Shown here: piece by piece, positions 47,539-56,700 of the stretch
How positions within the stretch are numbered: the first letter of the stretch is position 1
Layout: each line of letters opens with the position of its first letter
Assembly (NCBI GenBank): GCA_018262235.1
Contig: JAGTRY010000040.1
Coordinates: forward strand, 1-58,171
From: Pseudomonadota bacterium
Lineage (GTDB): Bacteria > Pseudomonadota > Gammaproteobacteria > Burkholderiales > Rhodocyclaceae
DNA: 58,171 nucleotides
Direction of reading: 5' to 3'
Notes under the pieces: generated by a model
The model's input: the letters and a program-made list of their open reading frames with translations, nothing else
Databases searched by the model: none
Told to the model about the DNA's origin: nothing
Translations under genes and position numbers: made by a program

Positions 47539-47622
47539 ATGCAGAGTGAAAGATCTCTCTCATCTGGCTGGGAGAGCGATACCGCTCAGACGTCGGTTAA
47601 AAAACCTGCCCGCCGCTGCTGA
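47539..47622 (+). CDS. Possible small protein (27 aa)
   Basis: A short frame MQSERSLSSGWESD... of 27 codons, with a good ribosome-binding site AAAGGAG ten bp before the ATG. The site lies in the 3' arm of an inverted repeat, so translation could be conditional. Its last 26 bp overlap the 3' end of the lipoprotein gene on the other strand. It resembles no known protein and may be fortuitous. Confidence 0.25.
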   Translation: MQSERSLSSGWESDTAQTSVKKPARRC

Positions 47623-48748
47623 TCGTCAGAACTTCCTTGGTGCTGTAGTACGGGCAGTTCGGCGTTACGCCATCTGTCTTGATGAAGTGACGAGCAGTGG
47701 TGATGGTCTTCGTGCCCGGCGTGTACCAGACGATTTCCACACTCTTCAGACCCAGCGCGGGTGAGCCGGCCATCGACTGTGCGGCCTTGATGGCAATGCG
47801 GTTCATCTGCTGGTACGTGTAGACCGGACCACCGTAGAACACATTGCCCGCGTCGGTGAGGCTGGCGATGGTCTTGGTGTTATTGGTTGTATAGGCCGTT
47901 TTCACGCACGCTACGCTCCCAATGGAGGTGGCAGAGGTGATCGATGACGAGTAACCCACGGCATCGCTTCCGGTCAGCACGTACTGCGTGCCACCGGCAT
48001 TCACAACGTAAGTCAGCGACTGGTACACCGAGGACATGTTGGCGCACAGGTTGCTGTAGGTTTTGCTCGTCAGCGTGGCGCCCGTCAGGTCCAGAACGGT
48101 GTTGTTATAGGCAGCAATAGTCGAGTTGAAGTGCGTGACGGCTGTTTCAATGCTGACCAGCGAACGGCCGGACGCATACTTCGTCAGGAAGGCCAGAACA
48201 GTCGCATCTTGCTCAAACGCATAGATGTCCTGGTTGAAGTTGATGACGAGGTTCGCATCCCCCGTATCGACTGCAGGCAAGGTAATGCCGTTCGCGAGGT
48301 TCTGGTCGGTATCCACCGTCTGCAAGAAGCGCAGCAGATTGACGGTGTAGTCCACATCCACGTTGTTGGCATCAGCCGGCGTCAAAACGACCGAGGCCGC
48401 AGCCGTGTTCAGCGTCGTGCCATACAGCTTGAACGTGACCGTATCCCCTGCGTGGTAGCTGTAATCACCATTCAGGTTGGTCGTGCCGGTGAGCCCTGTA
48501 GACGTGGTGTAAGTCAGCCCAGAGACCGGGCTATCGGTATAGACGCCGGACAACAAGGCTCCGCCACTGCTTGATGAAGAGCTGCTGGAGCTGGATGAAC
48601 TACTGGAGCTGCTGGAAGAGCTTGAGCTAGCGTTGCTTGTGGTAGGAGTCGTGCTGGAACTTCCACTCCCCCCACCGCCTCCGCAGGCGGCCAACAAGCA
48701 AACAAGGATTGCCGCCGGAATGGACGAAGATAGGTTGTTATGTTTCAT
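47597..48748 (-). CDS. Lipoprotein with poly-serine linker
   Basis: A 383-residue protein starting at ATG 48748 (MKHNNLSSSIPAAILVCLLAAC), a lipobox-bearing signal; AGGAG lies 7 bp upstream. After GGGGGSG a Thr/Ser-rich spacer contains more than 20 consecutive serines, then a mature region of beta-rich sequence (YTDSPVSGLTYTTSTGLTGTTNLNGDYSYHAGDTVTFKLYGT...), typical of long-tethered surface lipoproteins in environmental betaproteobacteria. The end motif ITTARHFIKTDGVTPNCPYYSTKEVLTI includes a cysteine. Function unknown. It diverges from the XRE regulator gene. Confidence 0.78.
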   Translation of the reverse strand: MKHNNLSSSIPAAILVCLLAACGGGGGSGSSSTTPTTSNASSSSSSSSSSSSSSSSSSSSSGGALLSGVYTDSPVSGLTYTTSTGLTGTTNLNGDYSYHAGDTVTFKLYGTTLNTAAASVVLTPADANNVDVDYTVNLLRFLQTVDTDQNLANGITLPAVDTGDANLVINFNQDIYAFEQDATVLAFLTKYASGRSLVSIETAVTHFNSTIAAYNNTVLDLTGATLTSKTYSNLCANMSSVYQSLTYVVNAGGTQYVLTGSDAVGYSSSITSATSIGSVACVKTAYTTNNTKTIASLTDAGNVFYGGPVYTYQQMNRIAIKAAQSMAGSPALGLKSVEIVWYTPGTKTITTARHFIKTDGVTPNCPYYSTKEVLTISSGGQVF

Positions 48749-48927
48749 GATGGTTCTCCTGATGAAAAATCTTTCAAGGAAAGAACGGACGCTCCCTGCC
48801 GAGCCAAGCAGATAGGCGCACACTTTCCTAAATGAGAAAAATCCGCAAAATCGCAAATGCAGTAAATAATCTTCTTTGAAGTGTATATCCCGTGGATTGA
48901 TGGTCGCAAGACATACACCCTTCGGGT

Positions 48928-49188
48928 ATGGCTCGCGCACTGGAAGAACTTCGAAATGACCTGGCTGCAAGGATTCGTTCCTTGCGGATCGAGCGCGGCA
49001 TTACCCAGGAGCGGCTCGCACTGGAGGCCGAAGTCGACAGGACCTTCGTCAGCCAGATTGAGCGCTCCATTGGCAATCCTTCCTTGCTGGTGCTGGCGAA
49101 AATCGCGGGTGTACTGAACGTGGATGTTCAGGCGCTGTTTGAGCCTGGTGCCACGCGGCCGGATCTGCGTCGGGCAACGCCGAAGTAA
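48928..49188 (+). CDS. Small XRE-family transcriptional regulator
   Basis: An 86-residue HTH protein: LAARIRSLRIERGITQERLALEAEVDRTFVSQIERSIGNPSLLVLAKIAGVLNVDVQALFEPG is a complete HTH_3/Cro-CI domain with helices 2 and 3 clearly visible. It carries no effector domain. The 180-bp divergent gap shared with the poly-Ser lipoprotein gene suggests it could control both promoters. It may belong to the mobile-element module on its right. Confidence 0.85.
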   Translation: MARALEELRNDLAARIRSLRIERGITQERLALEAEVDRTFVSQIERSIGNPSLLVLAKIAGVLNVDVQALFEPGATRPDLRRATPK

Positions 49189-49197
49189 GCAGCGCGT

Positions 49198-50121
49198 TCA
49201 GCTGCCGTCCGATGCCGGGGGCTCAGACCGCGGTTTCCCCAAGCGGCTGGTGAGGCGTGCCGGCTTGGTGGTCGTGCTGGTCTCAGCTGGCAGGGTGTTC
49301 TCACCCGGTGCGGAATCCTCCGGATAAAACTCCTCCACTATTGCCGGCGCTTCGTCTTCGCTTTCTTCGAAGCTTCCATTGGCCAGCGCTTGCCGGGCTG
49401 CCTCCTCCAGCTTTGTGGTTTCGACGCCCGCCTCGTATTGCCGGACGGCTTCCGCACGGGCAAAACACACCGCCTCGGTCAGGCTGTCACCCTCCCGCAG
49501 CGTGAGGTCGGTGTAATAGACCGGCGTGCCCCGTGACAGCGTCGTGCTCTTTGCTCTAAGCCTGAGCACCAGAGGCAGATGCTTGGCATTCCCGCCGCTG
49601 ATGGCGTTGAGGTATTCCAGCCTGGCCGCAAGCGTCCGGACGGAGTTGTAGCCAGTGGTCCGGAAGATGAAGCTGCCCAGCGCATCGTCCTGACCCTCGA
49701 TCTGCACGTTGAGTCTGCCGAAGAGCTTGCAGCCCCCTGATCTGCCGTACTCGCAGCCTTGAGGTGAGGGGCACGGCATTTCCTGAATGCCTTGCTCCGT
49801 GCTGCGTTTGGCGGTTTGCCCATCGCCCACACAGACTGGCCTGCCTGTGCTGCGGTCGAACAGACTGTACTGCGCACGTAGGTTGAGATCCGGCGTATTG
49901 AACAGGAGCTTGACCGGAATAGCGCGTAGCTTGCCGTTGGCCGAGCCTTCGGCAAGCTTCGTCTGCAGGGGATGGTTGAGCCAGCCTTCGCGGTTCTGGA
50001 CCTGGGTAGTGATGGTGAAGAAATCGTCTTTCTCCGGCAAACGCTTGCCGTTGCGCTCGACGATATGCCCGATGGAAATCCGCCCGATCACGGGCGGGGT
50101 AATGGCGAGACCCTTGATCAT
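49198..50121 (-). CDS. Phage/ICE recombination-directionality-factor-like protein
   Basis: A 307-residue protein, start MIKGLAITPPVIGRISIGHIVERNGKRLPEKDDFFTITTQ. The family (often annotated 'hydrolase or metal-binding protein', Gp3-like) is found in integrative elements beside YqaJ exonucleases and DUF932 proteins, as here. It has a four-cysteine cluster (MPCPSPQGCEYGRSGGCKLF, about residues 115-134) that probably binds zinc, then FRTTGYNSVRTLAARLEYLNAISGG. Exact role in this element (directionality or single-strand annealing) is inferred from relatives. Lies downstream of YqaJ in the same direction. Confidence 0.75.
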   Translation of the reverse strand: MIKGLAITPPVIGRISIGHIVERNGKRLPEKDDFFTITTQVQNREGWLNHPLQTKLAEGSANGKLRAIPVKLLFNTPDLNLRAQYSLFDRSTGRPVCVGDGQTAKRSTEQGIQEMPCPSPQGCEYGRSGGCKLFGRLNVQIEGQDDALGSFIFRTTGYNSVRTLAARLEYLNAISGGNAKHLPLVLRLRAKSTTLSRGTPVYYTDLTLREGDSLTEAVCFARAEAVRQYEAGVETTKLEEAARQALANGSFEESEDEAPAIVEEFYPEDSAPGENTLPAETSTTTKPARLTSRLGKPRSEPPASDGS

Positions 50122-50208
50122 GGTCTGCTCCTTTCAGAATGAGTGAATGGGGGGGGAAGTGCGGTGAAGAAGGAAACGGGAGAGGCGGTAGGAGAGAAGT
50201 GGGAATAC

Positions 50209-51183
50209 TCAGGCGTTGTTGGGAACAGGCTTCTCGATCTGCATGAGGAAACGGCGCGTGCCCGGTGTGGTGATGGCGTACTGCGCGGCCAGCGCGGGGT
50301 TGTCGGCCAGCAGGCGTTTGAGGTCGACACCCTGACTATCCTTGGGCTTCTTCCAGCTGACTTTGCCGCCCACGAACAGCGCGGTGGTGGCATTGCCCAT
50401 CGCTGACTGGATCGTCTGCTTGTGCGTGGCTTCCAGGAATTCCAGCTGCTCACGCCGACGCTTCATGTCCAGCAGTTCGCAGAACAGGCGGTTGAGCTGA
50501 TTCGAGTCCGTGCAATCGATGGTTTCGCTGGAGTCCTGCGGGTACATCCAGTTCAGCGCGCGGCCACTGGACTCCGAGCCATCAACAGGTGGTGGCACGT
50601 CACCCTTCACGCACTGCCAGAAGCCGGTTTCCAGATCGATGAGATCGAAGATCTTTTCTTCGTCGCGCTCGATGCGGTAGATCCGGAAGTCCTGTCCGCC
50701 GATCAGTACCGCCACATCCGCCCAGGCCTTGCCGGTGACGGCGAGCTGGTGGAGCACTTGGCATTGATAGGCTTCAGGGACTGTTTCTTCCCACAACTGC
50801 CCAGAGTGGTAGCTGGCCGTCTTGACCTCCAGAATCCCGTCATAGCCCACCGCCCGATCCAGGTTAGCGAGCATGAAGGATTGCGTCGGATGCTGAAGCA
50901 CCGCATTCACGCGCCGCACCTTGTTGCCAGTGCGCTGCTGATACACAGCGGCAAGGATCGGTTCCAGGGTGGAACCCCAGAAGACGGCTTCCTTTTCGCT
51001 CAAATCTTCCGGTTCCTTGCGGCCAGTCTTCTCAAGCCAGAGTTCCAAGGGGCTCTTGTAGGGAGACAGACCGATGGCAGCGGCCGCATCAGACGATCCG
51101 ATACCGCCGTTGCGAACGGATAACCATTTTTCGCGGCTCATGTCCTTGGTGGAAACGAGTCGTACTGCATTACCGTGTTTCAT
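50209..51183 (-). CDS. YqaJ-family viral recombinase (exonuclease)
   Basis: A 324-residue phage-type 5'-3' exonuclease. Family motifs are WLSVRNGGIGSSDAAAAIGLSPYKSPLELW (about residues 20-49), GSTLEPILAAVYQQRTGNKVRR (active-site acidic), and ILEVKTASYHSGQLWEETVPEAYQCQVLHQLAVTG (about residues 116-150), the lambda-exonuclease-like active site with E..EVK and a Q-rich helix. It works with an annealing protein for homologous recombination of the element. Start ATG 51183, preceded by CTGGAGGTCAC. Confidence 0.93.
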   Translation of the reverse strand: MKHGNAVRLVSTKDMSREKWLSVRNGGIGSSDAAAAIGLSPYKSPLELWLEKTGRKEPEDLSEKEAVFWGSTLEPILAAVYQQRTGNKVRRVNAVLQHPTQSFMLANLDRAVGYDGILEVKTASYHSGQLWEETVPEAYQCQVLHQLAVTGKAWADVAVLIGGQDFRIYRIERDEEKIFDLIDLETGFWQCVKGDVPPPVDGSESSGRALNWMYPQDSSETIDCTDSNQLNRLFCELLDMKRRREQLEFLEATHKQTIQSAMGNATTALFVGGKVSWKKPKDSQGVDLKRLLADNPALAAQYAITTPGTRRFLMQIEKPVPNNA

Positions 51184-51202
51184 GATGTGACCTCCAGAAA
51201 AG

Positions 51203-51240
51203 CAAACACCCAGCGCGGCGTGAGCCGGGCTGGGTGTTTG
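51203..51240 (-). terminator. Hairpin (probable terminator/attenuator) just upstream of the YqaJ gene
   Basis: CAAACACCCAGC-G-CGGC-GTGA-GCCG-G-GCTGGGTGTTTG: a 12-bp outer stem, one mismatch, a 4-bp inner stem and a GTGA loop. On the minus strand the outer stem ends in TGTTTGCTTTTCT, so it could end transcription of the upstream gene before the YqaJ ribosome-binding site GGAGGT. Confidence 0.75.
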
Positions 51241-51285
51241 CGGATGAATGTTGGGAACTGCGGGTAAAACTGTGCGGGCTGGATC

Positions 51286-51486
51286 TCAGCCGAAGGTGGA
51301 GAGCATCGCGATGTCGTTGTACTGACGACGGATCACGAGGGCAGGATCAATTTCTTCCAGGTCCGCCGCGCCTGCTTCCGCCAGTTGCTGGCGGGCATAG
51401 GCGGCATCGCTGGTCAGCACCCATTGCGTAGCCCCTTCGAGCGTCATGGCAAGCGCGGACAAGCCGGTTAGCAGCGCGGGCCGCAT
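51286..51486 (-). CDS. Small hypothetical protein of the integrative-element module
   Basis: A 66-residue protein MRPALLTGLSALAMTLEGATQ ending IDPALVIRRQYNDIAMLSTFG. No known domain. It lies between the YqaJ gene and the integrase remnant, in the same direction as the recombination genes, and ends 46 bp before the hairpin upstream of the YqaJ gene. Its frame has good codon use. Function unknown. Confidence 0.5.
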   Translation of the reverse strand: MRPALLTGLSALAMTLEGATQWVLTSDAAYARQQLAEAGAADLEEIDPALVIRRQYNDIAMLSTFG

Positions 51487-51521
51487 CTGCAGGATGCTCA
51501 GTAGCGCAAGACACTCTGCAT

Positions 51522-51716
51522 GCTGTCACCGAACTTCTCACCGATCCGTTTGAAGCGGTTCTGGTCATCGCGCCAGCTCTTCTTCGCGCTCTTGGCGTAA
51601 GGCATGTACTGCTCGTCGAAGAATTCGCGCAGGGTTGGTTCGGCCTTCAGGCGGTTGCGCTCGACGGTGATGTCTTCGCCCAGATCGAGGCGGCCCTCAC
51701 GCTCGGTCAGCTCAAG
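51522..51716 (-). pseudogene. Phage-type integrase remnant (N-terminal DNA-binding part)
   Basis: On the minus strand the translation around 51520-51716 is PTLREFFDEQYMPYAKSAKKSWRDDQNRFKRIGEKFGD, which matches the SAM-like N-terminal domain of tyrosine integrases. Both sides are cut: after FGD the sequence changes to an unrelated SMQSVLRY, and before it the frame becomes non-integrase. Only about 50-60 codons remain. It marks an old site-specific integration or deletion junction. Confidence 0.7.
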
Positions 51717-51851
51717 ATCATGCAGAAGGCCATCACGCTCATCGTGTTTGTGCCCTTTTCGGTGTACTACATGCAGCAACCCCTGAAACTGGATTACCTT
51801 TGGGCCACGCTCTGCATGGTGGGGGCGGTCTACTTCATTTTCCGCACCTGA
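51692..51851 (+). pseudogene. DMT-family (DUF486) protein, C-terminal fragment
   Basis: On the plus strand LTLGQLKIMQKAITL, VFVPFSVYYMQQPLKLDYLW and a final MVGAVYFIFRT-stop match the C-terminal membrane helix and tail of DUF486 transporter-like proteins. The N-terminal part is absent. It overlaps the end of the integrase remnant, which suggests that this gene was broken by integration or a deletion, with microhomology at the joint near 51694-51716. A GNAT gene begins 19 bp later. Confidence 0.7.
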
Positions 51852-51870
51852 TCGACGAGGCTCGGACACA

Positions 51871-52338
51871 ATGCGAATTCTGGGGCCACACCCTGACACC
51901 AAAGCCAATTACGAAGGCATTCTGCGCAGCCTGCCGCAGTGGTTCGGCATCGAAGAAGTCCTGCTGGACTACGTCCGCGATGCCGCACGACTGCCTACCT
52001 TCTCGGCCTATACTGGTGAAACACTGGCGGGGTTTGTCTCGCTGCAACGGCATTTTCCCAAGGTCTGGGAAATCCACAGCATTGTCATTCAACAGACATA
52101 CCGGTGCAAAGGCTTCGGCAGAATTCTGCTGACCCATGCAGAAGACTGGGCGGCCGGACAGGGCGCACGTTTCCTGCAGGTCAAAACACTGGCAGAAGAA
52201 TCGCACCTCTACCCGGAGTATCGGCAGACACACGCCTTCTACCAGCACATAGGATACTTGCCGCTGGAAGTGTTCCCCGATTTATGGTCCGTACAAAACC
52301 CCTGTCTGGTCATGATCAAATGCCTGGACGCACGCTGA
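51871..52338 (+). CDS. GNAT-family N-acetyltransferase
   Basis: A 155-residue acetyltransferase, start ATG 51871. The acetyl-CoA-binding motif A/B is WEIHSIVIQQTYRCKGFGRILLTHAEDWAAGQGARFLQVKTL (about residues 69-110, with the RxxGxG pattern as RCKGFG), and the last part has ATHAFYQHIGYLPLEVF. Substrate unknown. It directly follows the DUF486 remnant and is 24 bp before the secreted triple-repeat gene. Confidence 0.88.
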   Translation: MRILGPHPDTKANYEGILRSLPQWFGIEEVLLDYVRDAARLPTFSAYTGETLAGFVSLQRHFPKVWEIHSIVIQQTYRCKGFGRILLTHAEDWAAGQGARFLQVKTLAEESHLYPEYRQTHAFYQHIGYLPLEVFPDLWSVQNPCLVMIKCLDAR

Positions 52339-52362
52339 CCCTGCGTACACAAGAGACACAAG

Positions 52363-53649
52363 ATGCTCGATAAAGTACAAACGCAGTCAATCGTCTGGTA
52401 TCTGACTGGCTCCCTCGCAGCCAGTCTTGTCATGACGCTCATACCCACGAGCGCAGGGGCGGAAACTCCCAGGCTGATTGCATTTTTCATGACAGCGACG
52501 AACACCTGTCCGTCGGGATGGAAGCCTGCCGACTATGCCAGGCAACGTTTGATCCTGTCGGCAGCAAACGGAAACCAGGGGCAGACGCTGGGGCAAACGT
52601 TCAGTCCCGGACACCCGCCCCAGCACGTCCATCAGTACATTGTGGCGCCGGAACCTGTGATATTCAACGAAATCCCCAAACAGCAAAAAAATACAGCGAC
52701 GGCAACGTCGGCATGGTCCTCAGGGGTGCCCACGGCCCAAAACCAGGACGACCCCTATCAGATCAAGGGAGAGACCAAGGGGTTCGACCTCAATCTCCCA
52801 CTGTTTTATGCAACGCTCTGTGAGGAACAAAATGACTCAGGGATAATTGACGCCTTGCCTCTGAGCAGCGTCATGTATTTCACTGGCAACACCTGCCCGC
52901 AACGTGAAGACCCCGCTCTGGGATGGAAGCCATATATAAAAGCCCAGGGCCGTTTCATCGTTCCGAAATTCAAGATCGTGGAGACAGAAACCGAACCTGT
53001 GGCGGGGACGGCCTGGACTGAGAGTTCATTCAATGGCAACTTGCTCAGACACGATCACGACGCCGATGCACAATATGTCAAAAAAAGCACGGCGTCATTG
53101 GACACCCTGTCGTCTTCCCCTTCAGCCAATGGTCCGGTCCACAAATCCAGTGAGACCTGGCTGAATTTCCGGACTTCACCTGTCAACTCCGAGATTTCAA
53201 AGGACGGGCTTCCATTCTATACGTTGATGACCTGCCTGAAGACAGGCACTACGGCCACAGAAACCCCGCTTCCCGAAAGCATGGCCTATTTCCGTGCAAG
53301 TGCCACATGCGGAGATCAGGCAGAATTTCCGCAGACAGATGGCTACTTTCTGATGGTGGCACCCGACAAAGATGTGGCCGCCCGGGGTTACGGGAAAGCG
53401 CTGTCGAATGATTACAGGAAACCCCTGCATACACACCCCGCAGTGAAATACGAGTTTTCAAAGACACAGGCTTACGCTTACCAGGAATCAATCAAGAAGA
53501 AAAATACTGGCTCGGGCGCCTCGTCATCGACATCGAAATGGGGCCCCGACCCCTATGATGACTGGGATATCACGCCGGAACAATCCGGCCCGGACATACC
53601 TTACATCTTGCTGATGAACTGCTCTGGAAAACCAGCCACGTCAAAGTGA
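52363..53649 (+). CDS. Secreted protein of three ~135-residue tail-collar-like repeats
   Basis: A 428-residue protein. Residues 1-34 form a signal peptide (hydrophobic SLAASLVMTLIP, cleavage near AGA-ET). The remainder is three tandem repeats that start P...FF/YF...TC (near residues 37, 167, 304), contain a G/R-F-L/I strand, then an H-x-H cluster (QHVHQY ~88; RHDHDA ~229; LHTHPA ~354), and end in (L/I)P(F/Y)xxLxxC (LPLFYATLCEE, LPFYTLMTCLK, IPYILLMNCSG). The His-x-His and 'P-x-GW' features recall phage tail-collar domains, but this is not a close match. It is exported and lies 58 bp before a 1326-residue gene in the same direction. Confidence 0.65.
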   Translation: MLDKVQTQSIVWYLTGSLAASLVMTLIPTSAGAETPRLIAFFMTATNTCPSGWKPADYARQRLILSAANGNQGQTLGQTFSPGHPPQHVHQYIVAPEPVIFNEIPKQQKNTATATSAWSSGVPTAQNQDDPYQIKGETKGFDLNLPLFYATLCEEQNDSGIIDALPLSSVMYFTGNTCPQREDPALGWKPYIKAQGRFIVPKFKIVETETEPVAGTAWTESSFNGNLLRHDHDADAQYVKKSTASLDTLSSSPSANGPVHKSSETWLNFRTSPVNSEISKDGLPFYTLMTCLKTGTTATETPLPESMAYFRASATCGDQAEFPQTDGYFLMVAPDKDVAARGYGKALSNDYRKPLHTHPAVKYEFSKTQAYAYQESIKKKNTGSGASSSTSKWGPDPYDDWDITPEQSGPDIPYILLMNCSGKPATSK

Positions 53650-53707
53650 CAGAATTTTAAAACGATTCAACCCGCGTTCTTTCAACATACACATCGAGAC
53701 AACCGCC

Positions 53708-56700
53708 ATGATAGAAATCCAGTCGCAAAGTGAATCTGAACGCCCGGTCGCAACCGCAATGAAGGTCAACAGTGACACGATGGAGGATCGGCTTGCCGTA
53801 AGCATACCGCCGGTGCGGGACGACAATCTGGATGCATGCTTTACCGTGCTTCAGAATGGCTCTGAGCTTGAACTCCTGACGGTCACACCTGACAACAGGC
53901 TCCTGCATGTTTTTCGCACCAACCAGCTTGATACCGAACAGAACCAGCCATCGACAAGGAACACGGAACAGACCGCCGGGAAATCGGATTCAGGGTGGTC
54001 GGAAAAACAGGTGAGCGTTCCGGACTCCCGTACGGAAACCAACAAATGGGTGCGTGACGATATTGCCGAGATTCGCGGCTTCCGGCAGAACGGTGTCAGC
54101 TATGCGCTCATTCACTATCCGGAAAAAGTCGGCACCGGCCACAATGAACCCAAGCGCCGCTATATCGAACCCATGGTGCAAGATGCTCAGGGTGAATGGG
54201 GCAGCTGGAAGGTCAAGGGAGAAGTTGCCAATGCCCTTTGGGGTTCCGAACAGACCGAGCTGTTCGTCACGCCCCAGGGAGACACCCTCATTTATGGCAA
54301 GCCCACCGGATATTCAAGCGAAACAGAAGTATTTGCACTGGTATTTCAGGACAACGGCACATGGAAGACCGGACTTGCATCGTTTCCGCTTGAAGCCGAA
54401 CACTTCTTCAGGCTGGCATCCAATACCGACCCGCAATCGCTGGGCACCCTGTTCCGGCTTGGCAGGGGTGCGCTCATCGAGTACCAGCACATAGGCATCA
54501 AGAGCAAGGCGGAAGACGGTGTCAGGCTTGATTACTCCCAATCGTGGAAGCAGATCGACCTTGACCAGTACATCAAGGGCATAGGAGACCTCAGCGCAGC
54601 ACGGTTTCTTGATATCCCGGACCAGCCGGGTAACTTTGTTGTGCATTCCTCCACGACGAAAAAGGTGTATCTGGTCAGCAACATTGAAAGTGGCACGCCT
54701 GTGGTGAAGAGCCTGTCAGACGATGGCACTGTGCCACTGACAGTCGATATCGTCCGCGTGGCCCGCGATGACACTTCCAGTTTGAAAGGAACAGGAAACG
54801 GCGAAGTGCGCGCGGCAGTCTTCGCCATTGATGCCACGAGCAGGCGCTGCCTCTGGATCAAGCGTCAGGCAGGCACGGACACAAATGGCGTGCCGCTATT
54901 TTCGGACTGGTCGCGCCTGTCTGAACAGACCCGCACGGTCGCAGTTCCCTATCGCATGAAAAACGGGGCCGAGATGTTCGTGGTCACCGAGCAGACGCAT
55001 TGCACCGGATTCCTGTCGTCCAGCCAGCAAGGCATCGCCATCGAGCGCAAGGCTCAGGACCCGTCCGGCCAGGCCTGGCACTCCACAACGATTGAAACCG
55101 CACGGGAAAGCATTGATCAGCCCGAGAGCTGCATCACGCACACCACCGAAATCACGCTGACCACCCAAGAAGGCAGGTTGGCGTCCGATGCGCTCGTATA
55201 TATGACATCAAGCTTTCCATGCACGGCGGTTGTCAACGGCGTCAGCCGCCATCTGTCGTGTACCGAACCGATCCGGGCCTTCGCAAACGAGTCCGGAATG
55301 ATCATCGTCAAGTTCAAGGCCGACTCGGTGGATGCCCCGGTTTTCAAGGTCGCATTCCCCTCGGGAGATGCGGAACCCAGGGAATTTGGCTCCAACGGAG
55401 CTGTCGCACGCCGCCTCGCCGGACGCCAGAAAGACCACAAGATTGATGAGGACCGTTTGCACACAGCGGGGCTGTTGCCGGATTCCCTGCACGGGACACA
55501 GCAGGGCAAGGATCTCGCGGAAATCGTGCGCAAGGCGGGGGAATCGCTGGGTCAAAACACCCAGGGAACCACACCCGGCATCACGAAAGAATCCGCCTCG
55601 TATCACATCACCGTCAAAAATGCCGATGCCCCGAACGCCGTTCCCGTTCTGTCCATCCGCAAATGGCGGGGCCCCCTGCCTGATGACCTCAGCATCGGCG
55701 GCGCGACCCATCTGGCGACCACATACATGTCCGCCAACGGCACCGACGGTTTGTTCAGCTTTATTGGCGATGTCATCAACTGGATTCGCACCAGCGTCAC
55801 CAAGGTGGCCGAATGGGCCATCACCATCGGGAAGGCCTGCATCCAGTTCGTCTTCAAGCTTGGCGAACAGGCCTACAACTTCATCGTTGATACGGCCGCC
55901 GGAATCACGCAGGGGATGGAAACCCTGTTTCAAACCATCTCCGACGCGGTGAAAGTGGTCATTGACGCCGCCAAGACCCTGCTCAACGTTGTTGCCTCAC
56001 TGTTCGACACCAAGGCCATCCTGCGTACCAACGACTGCCTGTCCTATGTCATCAACGGCGGGCTCCTGCTGCTCGAAAAAACAGTCGGGGACGGGTTATC
56101 CACCCTGGTGCACGATGTCACCGGCAAGGTCATCCAGAACGTCGACAGCCAGCTCTCCAATATCGAGACTTTTGCCAAACAGATGACGCTCAGCCAGATA
56201 TTCTCGTCTGGCATACCCAACAAGAAAGAAGGTACCAGCACATACAGTGGCATAAACTCCGTGATGCAGACCGGTGGCGTGCAGGCCAGATGGGTCAGCG
56301 AACGCATTACGACCCACAGTGACCGCTTCGACAAACTCTGTTCGGCCAACCTGATCACCCCGCAGGATGGTGGCCGCCTGACTGAAAAACTGAAGGCACT
56401 TGCCGATGAACTGATGAACTACGACGAGCACAAGGACAGCCTTTCAAAAGTCGTTATCGACCTAGCCAAGGACATTGGTGAAACCCTCAAGGAAGGGCTC
56501 ACGGCAGCCGATCTCTACAAGATAATCGGCTATGTACGGCGTGTGATCCACCTGTCGGCCGATCTGGTGGTCAAGGTGCTGGATGTCATCTTCGCGCTCC
56601 TTGCCGAAGCCATCGCGCTGTTCCGCAAGTTCCTCAACCAGCAGATCGACATCCCTGGTGTCACCCAGCTTGCCTGGCTGATACTCGGACGCAAACTCAC

